Positions 1 through 11,191 of a DNA stretch of 64,000 bases are shown piece after piece (within the stretch, counting starts at the first letter, position 1; each line of letters begins with the position of its first letter). The stretch covers positions 638,649 through 702,648 of the forward strand of contig NZ_KQ948763.1 in assembly GCF_001514205.1 (NCBI RefSeq), given 5' to 3'. This DNA is from Streptomyces griseoruber. GTDB lineage: Bacteria; Actinomycetota; Actinomycetes; Streptomycetales; Streptomycetaceae. The position numbers and the translations under genes were made by a program. The notes beneath the pieces were generated by a model, which searched no databases, was not told the DNA's origin, and saw nothing but the letters and a program-made list of their open reading frames with translations.

Positions 1-615
1 GAACAGGTCGCCGGGACCGCTCTGGCCGATGCCGAGCGCCTCCCGCACGGGGCTGCGCGGGCCGTCGGCGGCGACCAGGTAGTCGGCGCGGATCGTGGTG
101 TGCTCGCCGGTGTCCCGGCTCTTGACCAGCGCGGTGACGCCCTGGCCGTCGGCGTCGAACGAGATCAGCTCGGTGTGGAAGCGCAGGTCGCCGCCGAGCG
201 CGGCGGCCCGGTCGAGCAGGACGGGCTCGAGGTCGTTCTGGCTGCACAGGCACCAGGCGCTCGGACTGAACCGGGCCAGGCCGCCGCCCGGGTCGATGTC
301 CTTGAACAGCCACTCGCCGGCGTCGCCGACCAGGGTGGGTGTCTGCAGGATGCCGTGGTTGTCGGCCAGCGTCGCCGCGGCCTCGTGGATCCCCGGTTCG
401 GCTCCGGCCACCCGGAACAGCTCCATCGTGCGGACGTTGTTGCCGCGGCCGCGCGGATGGACGGAGGTGCCGGCGTGGCGCTCCACCAGGGTGTGCCGCA
501 CCCCCAGCCGGCCCAGGAACAGGGACGTCGACAGGCCCACCAGGGAACCGCCGACGATGAGCACCGGGACCTTGTGGACCTTCTCGCCGGCTCCGCCGGC
601 TGTCTTGTTCGTCAT
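1..615 (-). CDS. FAD-dependent aromatic monooxygenase (partial, C-terminus outside window)
   Basis: About 205 N-terminal residues of a flavin monooxygenase of the PF01494 (p-hydroxybenzoate hydroxylase / polyketide hydroxylase) family. The N-terminal Rossmann motif VGGSLVGLS lies near residues 21-29, with an acidic residue (E45) ending the second strand to bind the FAD ribose, followed by the basic segment SVHPRGRGN. The second FAD/NADPH motif, AADGPRSPVR, is near residue 190. Such enzymes hydroxylate phenolic or polyketide substrates using NAD(P)H and O2; the substrate here cannot be told. The ATG at 615 is the first start after an in-frame stop, with GGAGG about 12 bases upstream. The gene runs off the left edge. 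Confidence 0.88.
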   Translation of the reverse strand, partial: MTNKTAGGAGEKVHKVPVLIVGGSLVGLSTSLFLGRLGVRHTLVERHAGTSVHPRGRGNNVRTMELFRVAGAEPGIHEAAATLADNHGILQTPTLVGDAGEWLFKDIDPGGGLARFSPSAWCLCSQNDLEPVLLDRAAALGGDLRFHTELISFDADGQGVTALVKSRDTGEHTTIRADYLVAADGPRSPVREALGIGQSGPGDLF

Positions 616-788
616 TCCGTCGTCATTCCTCCATCACTCACTCGCCTCCGGGCACCATGTCCGCCGACTCCACCGGAATGGGGCCGCGGTCTTCATGCAT
701 TGCCCCGCACGGCGGACACCGCCTCGGCCCGCAGCCGCTTCACCCGCTTGACCCACCCGATTCACCGTGCTGACACCCGCACAGGCGA

Positions 789-816
789 ACGGGTGACGCC
801 GCACCGGCGCCACCCG
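789..816 (-). terminator. Hairpin downstream of the M1 peptidase gene
   Basis: Arms ACGGGTGACGCC and GGCGCCACCCGT pair over 12 positions with one mismatch around a five-base loop. It lies about 20 bases after the M1 peptidase stop on the minus strand. There is no U-run, as is common for actinobacterial terminators. Confidence 0.5.
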
Positions 817-834
817 TGACGAACCGCCGCCCGC

Positions 835-2685
835 TCAGCCCTCGATGCGGTGCGTGCTCCAGAACGAGGTGAGGTCCGTGGTCGTGGCGGCCTGCGCGGC
901 CGCCTTGAACTCGGCCGTGGTCGACACGCCGTACCAGTGCGAAGTGGCGTAGCTCTTCAGCAGGTTGGCCATCGCCGTGTCCCCGATGAGCCGCCGCAGG
1001 TCGTGCAGGGCGCACTTGCCGTAGGTGTAGACGACGGTGCCGTACCGGGAGGAGTGGGCGTCCCAGTAGGCCATCGAGTTGGTGATCTTCTCGGCGGACG
1101 ACGCCCACGAGACACTGTTCCAGCAGTTCGTGCCGGTGCTGCCCAGCGCCAGGTCGGTGGCGTAGTCGGTGAACGACTCGTCCAGCCAGGGGCTGTTGTA
1201 CTCGTCGTCGCCGACGATGCCGTACCACCACTGGTGGCCGATCTCATGGGTGAGCGCGGTGGTGCTGACCAGGTCGAGGACGAATCCGGGGTACTCCATC
1301 CCGCCGAACCAGAAGTTGTTGTCGATGACGGCGTCCAGTTCGCCGTACGGGTACGCCCCGAAGCGGGCCGCGTGCGCGTCGACCGCGGTCCTGGCGGTGC
1401 TGAGCATCGACTGGGCGTTGGCGGAGCTGATGCCGGAGACCGAGTAGACGTTGATCGGTGTGCCGGCGGTGGACGTGCCGGAGATCTTGCTGAAGGGTCC
1501 GGCCGCCCAGGCGAAGTCACGGACCTGGGTGGCGGTGGCCGTGGTGACGGTACGTCCGCTGGAGCCGGCGGTGTCGACGGAGGTGCCGGTGGCCGGGACC
1601 AGCAGGGTGGTCGGGTGGTCGAGGGTCACCTTGAAGTCGGCGGCCAGGGAGTAGAAGGACTCGCCGTTGTTGGTGTACGGGTCCAGGTGCCAGCCCGCGC
1701 CGTCCTTGACCGCGAGCACGGGCAGCGCGTTGCCGATGAAGCTGAAGGAGCCGTCGTAGCCGAACCGGTCCGCGCCGCTGGGCACCGAGATGCCCAGGTC
1801 GAAGCCGATGGTGGCGCTCTGGCCCTGGGCGAGCGGCGTGGGCAGGGTGATCGGCAGGGCGGTGCAGGAGACCGCGAGGGCGCCGGCCGTGCCGCCGGTG
1901 ACGTTGGTGACGGTGATCGGCGGCGCGGAGCAGGTGCCGTGGTAGTTGTCCCACAGTCGCAGGTAGACCTCGCTCAGCGCGGTGGCGGAGGCGTTGGTGA
2001 AGGTCGCGCTCTCGTGCCCGGTCCACACCGTGCCGGCGGTGTTGCTGCTGAGACTGACGGTGTACGCGGGTGCGGCGGGCGTCCGGGTCGAGTCGGCGGG
2101 CGGGGTGGTCGCGTCGGAGGTGTCCAGGGCGATGTCGTCGAGGACGAAGCTCGACTGGAGGCTGGAGTCCTCGGTGCCGGTGAAGGCCAGGGCGACGGTC
2201 TGGCCCGCGAACGCGGACACGTCGAACGACTTCTGGACGTACCCGGTGTTCTTGTCGAGGTTCGAGAAGGTCGCGAGGGTCGTCGAGCCGATCTTGGCGG
2301 TGAGCTTGTCGTAGGCGGTGGAGGACGTCGTCTCGGCGGTGTCGATGTGCAGCCAGAAGGTGAGGGTGGCCTTCGCGCAGCCGGACGGGACGGTGACGCT
2401 CTGCGAGAGCGTGTCGGTGTGCGTGCCGCCGGTGCCGTCCAGCCACGCGTAGTACCCGCCGCCGTGCGCGCTCTGGCCGGTGCGGTTGGTGACGACGGTG
2501 GTCGAGGACTGGGTCCAGGAGGTGGCACCGCTCTCGAAGCCGCCGTTGGCGACGACCTGGGAGGGGGTGCAGGCCTCGGCCGCCGCGGGGGCGGCGCTCG
2601 CCGGGGCGGCGGGCAGGACGAGGGCGGCCGTCGCGGCGAGGGCGAGTGCGCTCGCGGCGAGGGCCGTGCGGGGGGTGGGTCTCAC
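835..2685 (-). CDS. Secreted M1 family zinc metallopeptidase with N-terminal jelly-roll domain
   Basis: 616 residues. The GTG at 2685 is preceded by AAGGAG at good spacing and starts a clear Sec signal peptide (basic N-terminus, Ala/Leu core, ASA cleavage region near residue 30). Residues about 40-195 form a beta-rich, carbohydrate-binding-like module (starts [15 protein letters not shown], ends FVLDDIALD). The M1 catalytic part follows: an exopeptidase motif of the GAMEN type appears as GGMEYP, and the zinc site is HEIGH at 480-484 with the third ligand E503 in LDESFTDY, giving the expected HExxH-x18-E. It probably trims extracellular peptides. The ancillary binding module may tether it to a polymer. 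A hairpin follows the gene. Confidence 0.9.
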   Translation of the reverse strand: MRPTPRTALAASALALAATAALVLPAAPASAAPAAAEACTPSQVVANGGFESGATSWTQSSTTVVTNRTGQSAHGGGYYAWLDGTGGTHTDTLSQSVTVPSGCAKATLTFWLHIDTAETTSSTAYDKLTAKIGSTTLATFSNLDKNTGYVQKSFDVSAFAGQTVALAFTGTEDSSLQSSFVLDDIALDTSDATTPPADSTRTPAAPAYTVSLSSNTAGTVWTGHESATFTNASATALSEVYLRLWDNYHGTCSAPPITVTNVTGGTAGALAVSCTALPITLPTPLAQGQSATIGFDLGISVPSGADRFGYDGSFSFIGNALPVLAVKDGAGWHLDPYTNNGESFYSLAADFKVTLDHPTTLLVPATGTSVDTAGSSGRTVTTATATQVRDFAWAAGPFSKISGTSTAGTPINVYSVSGISSANAQSMLSTARTAVDAHAARFGAYPYGELDAVIDNNFWFGGMEYPGFVLDLVSTTALTHEIGHQWWYGIVGDDEYNSPWLDESFTDYATDLALGSTGTNCWNSVSWASSAEKITNSMAYWDAHSSRYGTVVYTYGKCALHDLRRLIGDTAMANLLKSYATSHWYGVSTTAEFKAAAQAATTTDLTSFWSTHRIEG

Positions 2686-2998
2686 ACGTGGCTCCTTCAG
2701 GGTGTCCGGTGGGGAAGAGCGGCGGTGTGCGACGGGTGGGGGAAGCCTGACAGATTTGACGAGTCCATGCCACAGCGGCACGGCAAAGGAATCTCACAGC
2801 CGGCGGCCGTTTCACCGGCCGGACGACGCATCTCACACCCCGCAAAGCCCCGCTCACACCCGCCCCGCCCCCGCTGTGCGCCACCCTTAACTCCCGGCGC
2901 CGCATCCGGGAGACACCTGCGTAATGCACACTTCGTACCGTCGACAAGGCCCCCACCAGGGCCGTTCACCAGAACGCGGCAGAACGAAAGGGGCGCCC
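2686..2998. promoter_or_regulatory. Divergent promoter region, no gene seen
   Basis: 313 bases between the divergently transcribed M1 peptidase and nitrate reductase fusion genes. Ribosome binding sites for both genes are at its ends. I see no convincing coding frame and could not assign an operator such as a GlnR box. Confidence 0.5.
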
Positions 2999-5900
2999 GT
3001 GGCCGTGCCGGACCCGCGGACCGACAGCGCGACGAAGGTGCGCACGGTCTGCTCGTACTGCGGTGTCGGCTGCGGCATGGTCCTCGACATCGGCCGCGGC
3101 CCCGACGGACGCCGTACGATCCTGAAGGCGTCCGGCGACAAGGAGCACCCGGCGAACGCCGGCCGGCTCTGCACCAAGGGCGCCACCACCGCCGACCTGC
3201 TCGCCGCCCCCGGCCGTCTCACCACCGCCCTGGTCCGCGCCGACCGGGGCGAGGAGGCCGAGCCCGCCCCCGTGGCGGCGGCCGTCGCCGAGACCGCGCG
3301 CCGGCTGCGGGGAATCGTCGACGAGCACGGCCCCGACGCGGTCGCCCTCTATGTCTCCGGCCAGATGAGCCTGGAGGCCCAGTACCTCGCGAACAAGCTC
3401 ACCAAGGGCTATCTGCGCACCAACAACATCGAGTCGAACTCCCGGCTGTGCATGGCGAGCGCCGGCACCGGCTACAAGCTGTCCCTCGGCGCCGACGGCC
3501 CGCCCGGTTCGTACGAGGACCTCGACCGGGCGGACGTGTTCCTCGTCATCGGCTCCAACATGGCCGACTGCCACCCCATCCTCTTCCTGCGCATGATGGA
3601 CCGGGTCAAGGCGGGCGCGAAACTGATCGTCGTCGACCCCCGGCGCACCGCCACCGCCGCCAAGGCCGACCTGTTCCTCCAGGTCAGGCCGGGTACCGAC
3701 CTCGCCCTCCTCAACGGACTGCTGCACCTGCTGAACGACAACGGCCACACCGACCCCGAGTTCACCGCCGCGTACACCGAGGGCTGGGAGGCGATGGAGG
3801 AGTTCCTCGCCGACTACCCGCCCGCCACCGTCGCGCGGCTCACCGGCATCCCCGAGGCCGACCTGCGCGAGGCGGCCCGGCTGATCGGCGAGGCGGGGGA
3901 GTGGACCAGTTGCTGGACCATGGGCCTCAACCAGTCCACGCACGGCACCTGGAACACCAACGCCCTTATCAACCTGCACCTCGCCACCGGGAAGATCTGC
4001 CGCCCCGGCAGCGGCCCGTTCTCCCTCACCGGCCAGCCCAACGCCATGGGCGGCCGCGAGATGGGCTACATGGGACCGGGGCTGCCCGGCCAGCGTTCCG
4101 TCCTCGTCGACGCCGACCGCGCCTTCACCGAGGAGGTGTGGGGCCTCGCGCCCGGCACGATCCGCGCCGACGGCGTCGGCAAGGGCACGATCGAGCTGTT
4201 CCGGAAGATGGCCGACGGCGAGATCAAGGCCTGCTGGATCATCTGCACCAACCCGGTCGCCTCCGTCGCCAACCGCAGGACCGTCATCGAGGGACTGGAG
4301 GCCGCCGAGTTCGTCGTCGCCCAGGACGTCTTCGCCGACACCGAGACCAACGCGTACGCCGACGTCGTGCTGCCCGCCGCGCTGTGGACCGAGGCCGAGG
4401 GCGTCCTCATCAACAGCGAGCGCAACCTCACCCTCGCCCGCCCCGCCGCCGACCCGCCCGGCGAGGCCACCGCCGACTGGCGCCTGATCGCCGACGTCGC
4501 CCGCGCGATGGGCCACGAGGACGGCTTCTCGTACACGAGCGCGGAGGAGATCTTCGAGGAGATCAAGCGCTTCCACAACCCGCAGACCGGCTACGACCTG
4601 CGGGGCGTGACCTACGACCGGCTCCGCGAGACCCCGGTCCAGTGGCCCGCCGCCACCCCCGACGGCCCCGCCCGCAATCCCGTCCGGTACGTGAACCCCG
4701 ACGGCACCCTCACCTTCGCCACCCCCTCCGGCCGCGCCGTCTTCCACGCCCGCCCGCATCTCGACCCGGCCGAGATGCCGGACGACGACTACCCGTTCGT
4801 CCTGAACACCGGCCGCCTCCAGCACCAGTGGCACACCCTCACCAAGACCGCCAGGGTCGCCAAGCTCAACAGACTCGACCCCGGCCCGTTCGTCGAGGTG
4901 CACCCCGAGGACGCGGCCGCGCTCGGCCTCGCCGACGGCGACTCCGTCGAGGTCGCCTCGCGGCGCGGCCGGGCCGTGCTGCCCGCCGTCGTCACCGACC
5001 GGGTGCTGCCCGGGTCCTGCTTCGCGCCGTTCCACTGGAACGACCTGTTCGGCGAGTACCTCAGCGTCAACGCCGTGACCAGCGACGCCGTCGACCCGCT
5101 CTCCTTCCAGCCGGAGCTGAAGGTGTGCGCGGTGTCCCTGACGAAGGTGTCGACCCCGGTGAGCGTGTCCGCCCCGCTGAGCGCGCCGGCGCCGGTGCTC
5201 GTCCCCACCGCGGTACGGCCCGCCTCCGACGCCGCTTCCGTCTTCGGCCTGGAGCCCACCCCGCCGCCGGTCCTCACCGAAGACGAACGCCGGTACCTGG
5301 TCGGCTTCCTCGCGGGCATCCCGGCCGGCGCCCCCGGCGTGCCCGTCCTGCCGCCGGACGCCCCGTTCAGCCCGGACCACGCCCTGTGGGTCAACGGCAC
5401 CCTCGCCGGCATGTACTCCCGCGCCGCGACCGCACCGCTGCCCGAGGAGCGCCCCGGGCGCCAGGTGGTGATCCTGTGGGCCTCGCAGACCGGCAACGCC
5501 GAGGAGTTCGCCGCCACCACCGCCGAGCGCCTCACCGCGGGCGGCCACGCCCCCTCCCTCGTCGCCATGGACGAGGCCGACCCGGCCGCCCTGCCCGCGG
5601 GCGCCGACCTGCTGCTGATCACCAGCACCTTCGGCGACGGCGACGCCCCCGACAACGGCGCCGGCTTCTGGGACGGCCTCGACGCGCTGGACACCGGCCG
5701 CCTGGAGGGGCGCCGCTACGCCGTCCTGGCCTTCGGGGACTCCGCCTACGACGACTTCTGCGGGCACGGGAGGCGCCTCGACCGCCGTATGGACGAACTG
5801 GGCGCGGTACGGCTCGCCCCGCGCACCGACTGCGAACCCGACTACGAGCCGCAGGCCGAGGTCTGGCTGGACCAGGTACTCACGGCACTGAAGGAGGCCA

Positions 5901-7123
5901 CCGAGCACGGGGGCGCGGCCTCCTCCGTGGCCGCCCCCGCCGTCCCGGCACCCGTCCGCGCACCGGTCCCGGCCCCGGCGCCCGCCCCGCCCCGCGCGAA
6001 GCGCCCCACCCCCGTCACCGCCCGCCTCGCCGGGAACCGGCTACTCAGCGGGCCCGGTTCCGGCAAGGAGGTCCGCCGCTTCACCTTCGACACCCGCGGC
6101 GGCGAGACCCCCCTGGTGTACGAGGCGGGCGACGCCCTCGGCGTACGGCCCCTCAACTCCCCGGCGCTGGTCGAGGAGTGGCTGGCCGTCACCGGTCTGG
6201 ACGCGGAGGCGGCCGTACAGGTGGCCGGTGCCGGTGAGGTCGCCCTCGGGGAGGCCCTGCTGCGGCACCTCGACATCACCCGGATCACCCCCTCCCTGCT
6301 GCGTTTCACCGCCGATCGCGCCCGCGACCCGCGCGAGCTGCGCAAGCTGCTGCGGCCGGACAACAAGGGGGAGCTGGCGAAGTGGTCCTGGGGCCGGCAG
6401 GCCGTCGACGTGGCCGCCGAGTTCGGGATCCGGGCCGGTGCCCAGGAGTGGTCCGAGGCGCTGGGCCGCCTCCAGCCACGCCTGTACTCGATCTCCAGCA
6501 GCCCGCTGACCGACCCCCACCTGGTCTCGCTGACCGTCTCCGTGGTGCGTTACGAGAACCTCGCCGGCCGTCCCCGCCAGGGCGTCTGCTCGCCGTTCCT
6601 CGCCGACGCCGCCCCGGACACCGAGGTCCCGGTGCATGTCCAGCGCTCCCCGCACTTCCGCCCGCCGGCCGACCCGAACACCCCGATGGTGATGGTCGGC
6701 CCCGGCACCGGAGTGGCGCCCTTCGTGGGCTTCCTCCAGGAGCGCCGGGCCCGTGGCCACCGGGCCCCCAACTGGCTGTTCTTCGGTGAACAGCGCCGGT
6801 CCACCGACTTCTACTACGAGGAGGAGCTCACCGCCCTGCTCGCCGACGGCGGCCTCGCCCGCCTCGACACCGCCTTCTCCCGCGACCAGCGCGCCAAGGT
6901 GTACGTGCAGGACCGGATGCGTGAGCACGGCTCCCACCTGTGGTCCTGGCTCCAGGACGGCGCCCACTTCTACGTCTGCGGCGACGCCTCCCGGATGGCC
7001 AAGGACGTCGACCAGGCGCTGCGCGACATCGCCGTCGTGCACGGCGGACTGGGCGAGGCGGAGGCCGCGGCGTATGTCAAGCAGCTCGCCTCGGACAAGC
7101 GGTACGTGCGGGACGTGTACTGA
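2999..7123 (+). CDS. Fused molybdopterin nitrate reductase / flavodoxin / CysJ-like NADPH reductase
   Basis: 1374 residues. The GTG at 2999 has GAAAGGGG just upstream. Cysteines C18, C21, C25 and C58 bind the N-terminal [4Fe-4S] cluster; the molybdopterin guanine dinucleotide domains run to about residue 700 ([16 protein letters not shown] is typical of assimilatory Nas/NarB enzymes, and [10 protein letters not shown] is in the C-terminal cofactor-binding domain). A flavodoxin domain begins near 823 ([14 protein letters not shown]). A sulfite-reductase-type FAD/NADPH module occupies about 1010-1374 ([34 protein letters not shown]; last residues RDVY). The chain can in principle pass electrons NADPH to FAD to FMN to FeS to Mo on one polypeptide. 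Nitrate is the most likely substrate by family; no nitrite reductase or transporter is adjacent. Confidence 0.9.
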   Translation: MAVPDPRTDSATKVRTVCSYCGVGCGMVLDIGRGPDGRRTILKASGDKEHPANAGRLCTKGATTADLLAAPGRLTTALVRADRGEEAEPAPVAAAVAETARRLRGIVDEHGPDAVALYVSGQMSLEAQYLANKLTKGYLRTNNIESNSRLCMASAGTGYKLSLGADGPPGSYEDLDRADVFLVIGSNMADCHPILFLRMMDRVKAGAKLIVVDPRRTATAAKADLFLQVRPGTDLALLNGLLHLLNDNGHTDPEFTAAYTEGWEAMEEFLADYPPATVARLTGIPEADLREAARLIGEAGEWTSCWTMGLNQSTHGTWNTNALINLHLATGKICRPGSGPFSLTGQPNAMGGREMGYMGPGLPGQRSVLVDADRAFTEEVWGLAPGTIRADGVGKGTIELFRKMADGEIKACWIICTNPVASVANRRTVIEGLEAAEFVVAQDVFADTETNAYADVVLPAALWTEAEGVLINSERNLTLARPAADPPGEATADWRLIADVARAMGHEDGFSYTSAEEIFEEIKRFHNPQTGYDLRGVTYDRLRETPVQWPAATPDGPARNPVRYVNPDGTLTFATPSGRAVFHARPHLDPAEMPDDDYPFVLNTGRLQHQWHTLTKTARVAKLNRLDPGPFVEVHPEDAAALGLADGDSVEVASRRGRAVLPAVVTDRVLPGSCFAPFHWNDLFGEYLSVNAVTSDAVDPLSFQPELKVCAVSLTKVSTPVSVSAPLSAPAPVLVPTAVRPASDAASVFGLEPTPPPVLTEDERRYLVGFLAGIPAGAPGVPVLPPDAPFSPDHALWVNGTLAGMYSRAATAPLPEERPGRQVVILWASQTGNAEEFAATTAERLTAGGHAPSLVAMDEADPAALPAGADLLLITSTFGDGDAPDNGAGFWDGLDALDTGRLEGRRYAVLAFGDSAYDDFCGHGRRLDRRMDELGAVRLAPRTDCEPDYEPQAEVWLDQVLTALKEATEHGGAASSVAAPAVPAPVRAPVPAPAPAPPRAKRPTPVTARLAGNRLLSGPGSGKEVRRFTFDTRGGETPLVYEAGDALGVRPLNSPALVEEWLAVTGLDAEAAVQVAGAGEVALGEALLRHLDITRITPSLLRFTADRARDPRELRKLLRPDNKGELAKWSWGRQAVDVAAEFGIRAGAQEWSEALGRLQPRLYSISSSPLTDPHLVSLTVSVVRYENLAGRPRQGVCSPFLADAAPDTEVPVHVQRSPHFRPPADPNTPMVMVGPGTGVAPFVGFLQERRARGHRAPNWLFFGEQRRSTDFYYEEELTALLADGGLARLDTAFSRDQRAKVYVQDRMREHGSHLWSWLQDGAHFYVCGDASRMAKDVDQALRDIAVVHGGLGEAEAAAYVKQLASDKRYVRDVY

Positions 7124-7241
7124 GCGGTGAAATCCGGCCAGAACGGCGCGCCCCTGTTCGGTTTATCAACACTATCCGACAAGATCTGACGCACCCTCCG
7201 TCCGTGCAGCCGCACGGGTCCCCCAGAGGAAGGTCGTGGTC

Positions 7242-10200
7242 ATGTCGCACCCGCACGCGTCGCCCATGGACCGGCCGGACCGCCCCGAGCGGGTGGCCGT
7301 CAGCCGTCGCCGTCTGCTCGAGGGATCGGCCGCCGTCCTCGGCGCCCTCGCCCTGTCGGCCCCGGCCGGCACCCACCGCGCCGCCGCCGCGGGCGCCGTC
7401 GTGGACAACCCCGAGTGGAACGGCCGCATCGACGTCTTCCGGCTCGGCACCGAGGCCCCGCACACCACCCTCATGCCGTACGCCGACCTCGCCCAGGCCC
7501 TCGCCGCCGACCGCACCCGCTCCCCCTACCGGCTGAGCCTCGACGGCACCTGGAAGTTCGCCCACGCCGACCGGCCCGACGACCGCGACCCCGACTTCCA
7601 CCGCACCGACCTCGACGACAGCGGCTGGGCGACCCTTCCGGTCCCCTCCGCCTGGCAGCTGCACGGATACGACCGCCCCGTCTACGTCAACATCACCTAC
7701 CCCTGGTGGGGCCCCAACGGCCTCGGCGAGGACGCGCAGCCCCCCGCCGCCCCCACCCGCCACAACCCCGTCGGCCAGTACCGCCGCACCTTCACCGTCC
7801 CGCGCGGCTGGGCGGGACGGCGCACCTTCCTCCACTTCGAGGGCGTCAAGTCCGCCCACTACGTCTGGATCAACGGCCAACTGGCCGGCTACCACGAGGA
7901 CTCCTACACCCCCGCCGAGTACGACATCACCCCGTACCTGAGACCCGGCACCAACCAGATCGCCGTGGAGGTCTACCGCTACTCCGACGGCGACTGGCTG
8001 GAGGACCAGGACATGATCCGGCTGAGCGGCATCTTCCGCTCGGTGTACCTCTACTCCACCCCCGCCGTGCACCTGCGCGACTTCCGCCTCGACACCCCGC
8101 TCGGCGACGGGCACACGACGGCCGCGCTGGCGGTCACCGCGAGCGTGCGCGACTACGGCGGCCGGGGCGCCGGCCGGTACGCCGTCGAGACCCAGCTCTA
8201 CGACGCCGCCGGGCACCCGGTGTGGTCCCGGCCGCTGCGGCAGGCCGTCGACCTCGGCGCCGGCGAGGAGCGGACCGTACAGGCCGAGAAGGCCGTGCCC
8301 GCGCCGCGCCTGTGGTCGGCCGAGCACCCGTACCTCTACACCGCCGTGCTCCGGCTGCGCGACCCGGCCGGCCGGGTGACGGAGACCCTCTCCCACCGCG
8401 TCGGCCTGCGCGAGTTCGTCCTGAAGGACGGGCTGATGCGCATCAACGGCAGGCCCGTCTCCCTGCGCGGCACCAACCGGCACGAGATGCACCCGGTGCA
8501 CGGCTCCGCCCTCACCCGCGCGGACCTCGTCGAGGACATCAGGCTGATCAAACGCCTCAACATCAACACCGTCCGCACCTCCCACTACCCCAACAACCCG
8601 CTGTGGCTGGAACTCGCCGACGAGTACGGCCTCTACCTCGTCGACGAGACCAACCTCGAGACCCACGGCATCCGCGGCCAGTACCCCGGCGACCACCCCG
8701 AATGGACCGCGGCCTGTGTGGCCCGCGCCCAGAACATGGTCCACCGCGACAAGAACCACGCCTCGGTCGTCATCTGGTCCCTGGGCAACGAGGCCGGCGG
8801 CGGCAGCACCTTCACCGCCATGCACGACTGGATCCGCTCCTACGACACCACCCGAGTCATCCAGTACGAGGGCGACGACCGCCCCGGCATCAGCGACATC
8901 CGCTCCGAGATGTACGACACCCCCGCCCGCGTCGAGGCCCGGGCGAAGGACACCGCCGACACCCGGCCGTACGTGATGATCGAGTACGCCCACTCGATGG
9001 GGAACTCCACCGGCAACCTCACCAAGTACTGGGACCTGATCCGCGGCCACGACGTCCTCCAGGGCGGCTGGATCTGGGACTTCGCCGACCAGGCCCTGAG
9101 CTGGCCCACCCCCGTCCGCACCCTGTTCACCGAGTCCGGGCCCGCCGCGCTGACCGGCGAGATCGTCAACCCCAGCGGAGGCTTCAGCCGCGACAAGGGC
9201 GTCTTCGGCGCCACGGTCTTCGCCCGCGACCCGGGTCTGGACCTCACCGGCTCCCTCACCCTGGAGGCCTGGGTCACCCCGCACGTGACCGGCTACCACC
9301 AGCCGATCCTGGTCAAGGGCGACACCCACTACTCCCTCAAGCAGTCGGGCCGCACCCTGGAGTTCTTCATCCACGGCAGCGGCCAGTGGATCAGCGCGAG
9401 CTGGGCGGTCCCCGACGACTGGACCGGCCGCGAACACCATGTCGCGGGCGTCTACGACGCCGACGCCGGCACCCTCACCCTCCATGTCGACGGGTCGGTC
9501 CGGGCCACCCGCACCACCACCGTGCGCCCCGCCGTCAACACCGCGCCCCTGTCCCTGGGCACCGACGTCGACAACGCGACCCGGGAGTTCAGCGGCACGA
9601 TCCGCGCCGCCCGCGTGCACGCCCGTGCGCTGACCGCCGCCGAACTCGCCTCCGACGACCGCGGACCCGGCGACGACGGCGTACGGTTCTGGTTCGACGC
9701 CGCCACGGTAGAGGTCACCGAGAAGCGGCCCCGCGAGAAGACCTTCATGGCCTACGGCGGCGACTGGGGCGACAACCCCAACGACGGCGCGTTCTCCGGG
9801 GACGGCATCGTGCTGGCCGACCGCGGCCTCACCGGAAAGTCCGCCCAGGTCAAACGCGTCTACCAGGCCGTCCACGCCCGCCCCGCGACCGGCGACCGGC
9901 TGGCCCCCGGCGACCCCGTCACCCTCACCAACGAGTACCTCTTCACCGACCTCCGCGACTTCGACGGCCACTGGGAGCTGCTCGCCGACGGCGTGGCGGT
10001 GCAGCGCGGCCGACTGAGCCGCGACCGGCTGAAGCTGGCCCCGCTGTCCGCCAAGGACATCACCGTGCCCTTCGCCCCGCCGCGCGACCCCGCGCCCGGG
10101 ACGGAGTACTTCCTGAACCTGTCCTTCACCACCCGCGAGGCCACCCGGTGGGCCGAGGCCGGCTTCGAAGTGGCCCGGCAGCAGATCCCGGTCGACGCCG

Positions 10201-11156
10201 GCGGCCCCGCCGTCACCCCCGTGCCCCTGGCCGGCGTCCCCGCCCTCACCCACGAGGACGGCGCCACGTCCGTCACCGTCACCGGCAAGGACTTCTCCGT
10301 CACCGTCGACAAGCGGACCGGCGTCATCACCTCCTACCGCTTCGGCGGCTCCCCCCTGATCGTCTCCGGGCCCGCCCCCAACTTCTGGCGCGCCCCCACC
10401 GACAACGACCGCGGCAACGGCCAGCACACCCGCAACCAGACCTGGCGCGACGCCGGCGCCCGCCGCAGGGTCACCGGGACCGCCGTACGGGCCCTGCGCG
10501 ACCGGGCCGTCGAGATCAAGGTCACCGGCACCCTGCCCACGACCACCGAGTCGGCGTACACCACCACCTACACCGTCTTCGGCAACGGTGAGATCAAGGT
10601 CGACCACACCCTCCACCCGGGCGCCTCCACCCTGCCCTACCTCCCCGAGGTGGGCACGCTGCTGTTCCTGCCCGCCCGGCTCGAACACCTGCACTACTAC
10701 GGTCGCGGCCCCGAGGAGAACCACTGGGACCGCAACGACGCCACCGACGTCGGCCTCCACTCCGGCACCGTCACCGGCCAGTGGACCCCCTATCTGCGCC
10801 CGCAGGAGAACGGCAACAGGACCGACGTCCGCTGGGTCGCCCTCACCGGCCGCGACGGCACGGGACTGCTCGTCAGCGGCGAGCCGCTGCTGGAGTTCAA
10901 CGCCTCGCACTTCACCCCCGAGGACCTCTCCGTCGGCGCCCGCCACGACTACCAGCTCACCCCGCGGGGGGAGGTCGTCCTGCGGGTGAACCACCGCCAG
11001 ATGGGCATCGGCGGCGACAACAGCTGGGGCGCCCACACCCACGACGAGTACAAGCTCTTCGCCGACCGCGACTACGCCCACACCTACCGGCTGCGCCCCC
11101 TGACCGACCTCGCCCGGGCGACGCGGGCCTCGCGCCGGCCGACGGCCACGCAGTAG
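7242..11156 (+). CDS. Tat-exported GH2 beta-galactosidase with inserted LamG-like domain
   Basis: 1304 residues. The ATG at 7242 sits 8 bases after AGGAAGG; a GTG two codons earlier is too close to it. SRRRLLEG at 21-28 followed by an Ala/Leu core is a twin-arginine signal. The GH2 sugar-binding, Ig-like and TIM-barrel domains follow, with acid/base Glu in GNEAGGG (about 516) and nucleophile Glu in IEYAHSMGNS (about 580). Residues about 630-806 are a concanavalin/LamG-like fold (SLTLEAWVTP, HHVAGVYDA, LTLHVDGSVRATR) inserted before the remaining beta-galactosidase domains; the C-terminal Bgal small-chain domain spans about 996-1293. It likely removes beta-galactosyl units from extracellular polymers. 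No sugar transporter is adjacent. Confidence 0.9.
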   Translation: MSHPHASPMDRPDRPERVAVSRRRLLEGSAAVLGALALSAPAGTHRAAAAGAVVDNPEWNGRIDVFRLGTEAPHTTLMPYADLAQALAADRTRSPYRLSLDGTWKFAHADRPDDRDPDFHRTDLDDSGWATLPVPSAWQLHGYDRPVYVNITYPWWGPNGLGEDAQPPAAPTRHNPVGQYRRTFTVPRGWAGRRTFLHFEGVKSAHYVWINGQLAGYHEDSYTPAEYDITPYLRPGTNQIAVEVYRYSDGDWLEDQDMIRLSGIFRSVYLYSTPAVHLRDFRLDTPLGDGHTTAALAVTASVRDYGGRGAGRYAVETQLYDAAGHPVWSRPLRQAVDLGAGEERTVQAEKAVPAPRLWSAEHPYLYTAVLRLRDPAGRVTETLSHRVGLREFVLKDGLMRINGRPVSLRGTNRHEMHPVHGSALTRADLVEDIRLIKRLNINTVRTSHYPNNPLWLELADEYGLYLVDETNLETHGIRGQYPGDHPEWTAACVARAQNMVHRDKNHASVVIWSLGNEAGGGSTFTAMHDWIRSYDTTRVIQYEGDDRPGISDIRSEMYDTPARVEARAKDTADTRPYVMIEYAHSMGNSTGNLTKYWDLIRGHDVLQGGWIWDFADQALSWPTPVRTLFTESGPAALTGEIVNPSGGFSRDKGVFGATVFARDPGLDLTGSLTLEAWVTPHVTGYHQPILVKGDTHYSLKQSGRTLEFFIHGSGQWISASWAVPDDWTGREHHVAGVYDADAGTLTLHVDGSVRATRTTTVRPAVNTAPLSLGTDVDNATREFSGTIRAARVHARALTAAELASDDRGPGDDGVRFWFDAATVEVTEKRPREKTFMAYGGDWGDNPNDGAFSGDGIVLADRGLTGKSAQVKRVYQAVHARPATGDRLAPGDPVTLTNEYLFTDLRDFDGHWELLADGVAVQRGRLSRDRLKLAPLSAKDITVPFAPPRDPAPGTEYFLNLSFTTREATRWAEAGFEVARQQIPVDAGGPAVTPVPLAGVPALTHEDGATSVTVTGKDFSVTVDKRTGVITSYRFGGSPLIVSGPAPNFWRAPTDNDRGNGQHTRNQTWRDAGARRRVTGTAVRALRDRAVEIKVTGTLPTTTESAYTTTYTVFGNGEIKVDHTLHPGASTLPYLPEVGTLLFLPARLEHLHYYGRGPEENHWDRNDATDVGLHSGTVTGQWTPYLRPQENGNRTDVRWVALTGRDGTGLLVSGEPLLEFNASHFTPEDLSVGARHDYQLTPRGEVVLRVNHRQMGIGGDNSWGAHTHDEYKLFADRDYAHTYRLRPLTDLARATRASRRPTATQ

Positions 11157-11191
11157 CGAGCCGCCCTCCCCGTGGCTCGTCCGCGGCCCCG

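Noticed and set aside
2900..2998. Possible GlnR box upstream of the nitrate reductase fusion
   Set aside because: Only one half-site loosely fits the consensus; spacing of the remaining parts does not.
850..6237. 1795-codon open frame on the plus strand across the M1 peptidase and nitrate reductase region
   Set aside because: It is antisense to one real gene and out of frame with the other; its Gly/Arg/Val-rich translation has no domains and arises from extreme GC at third positions.
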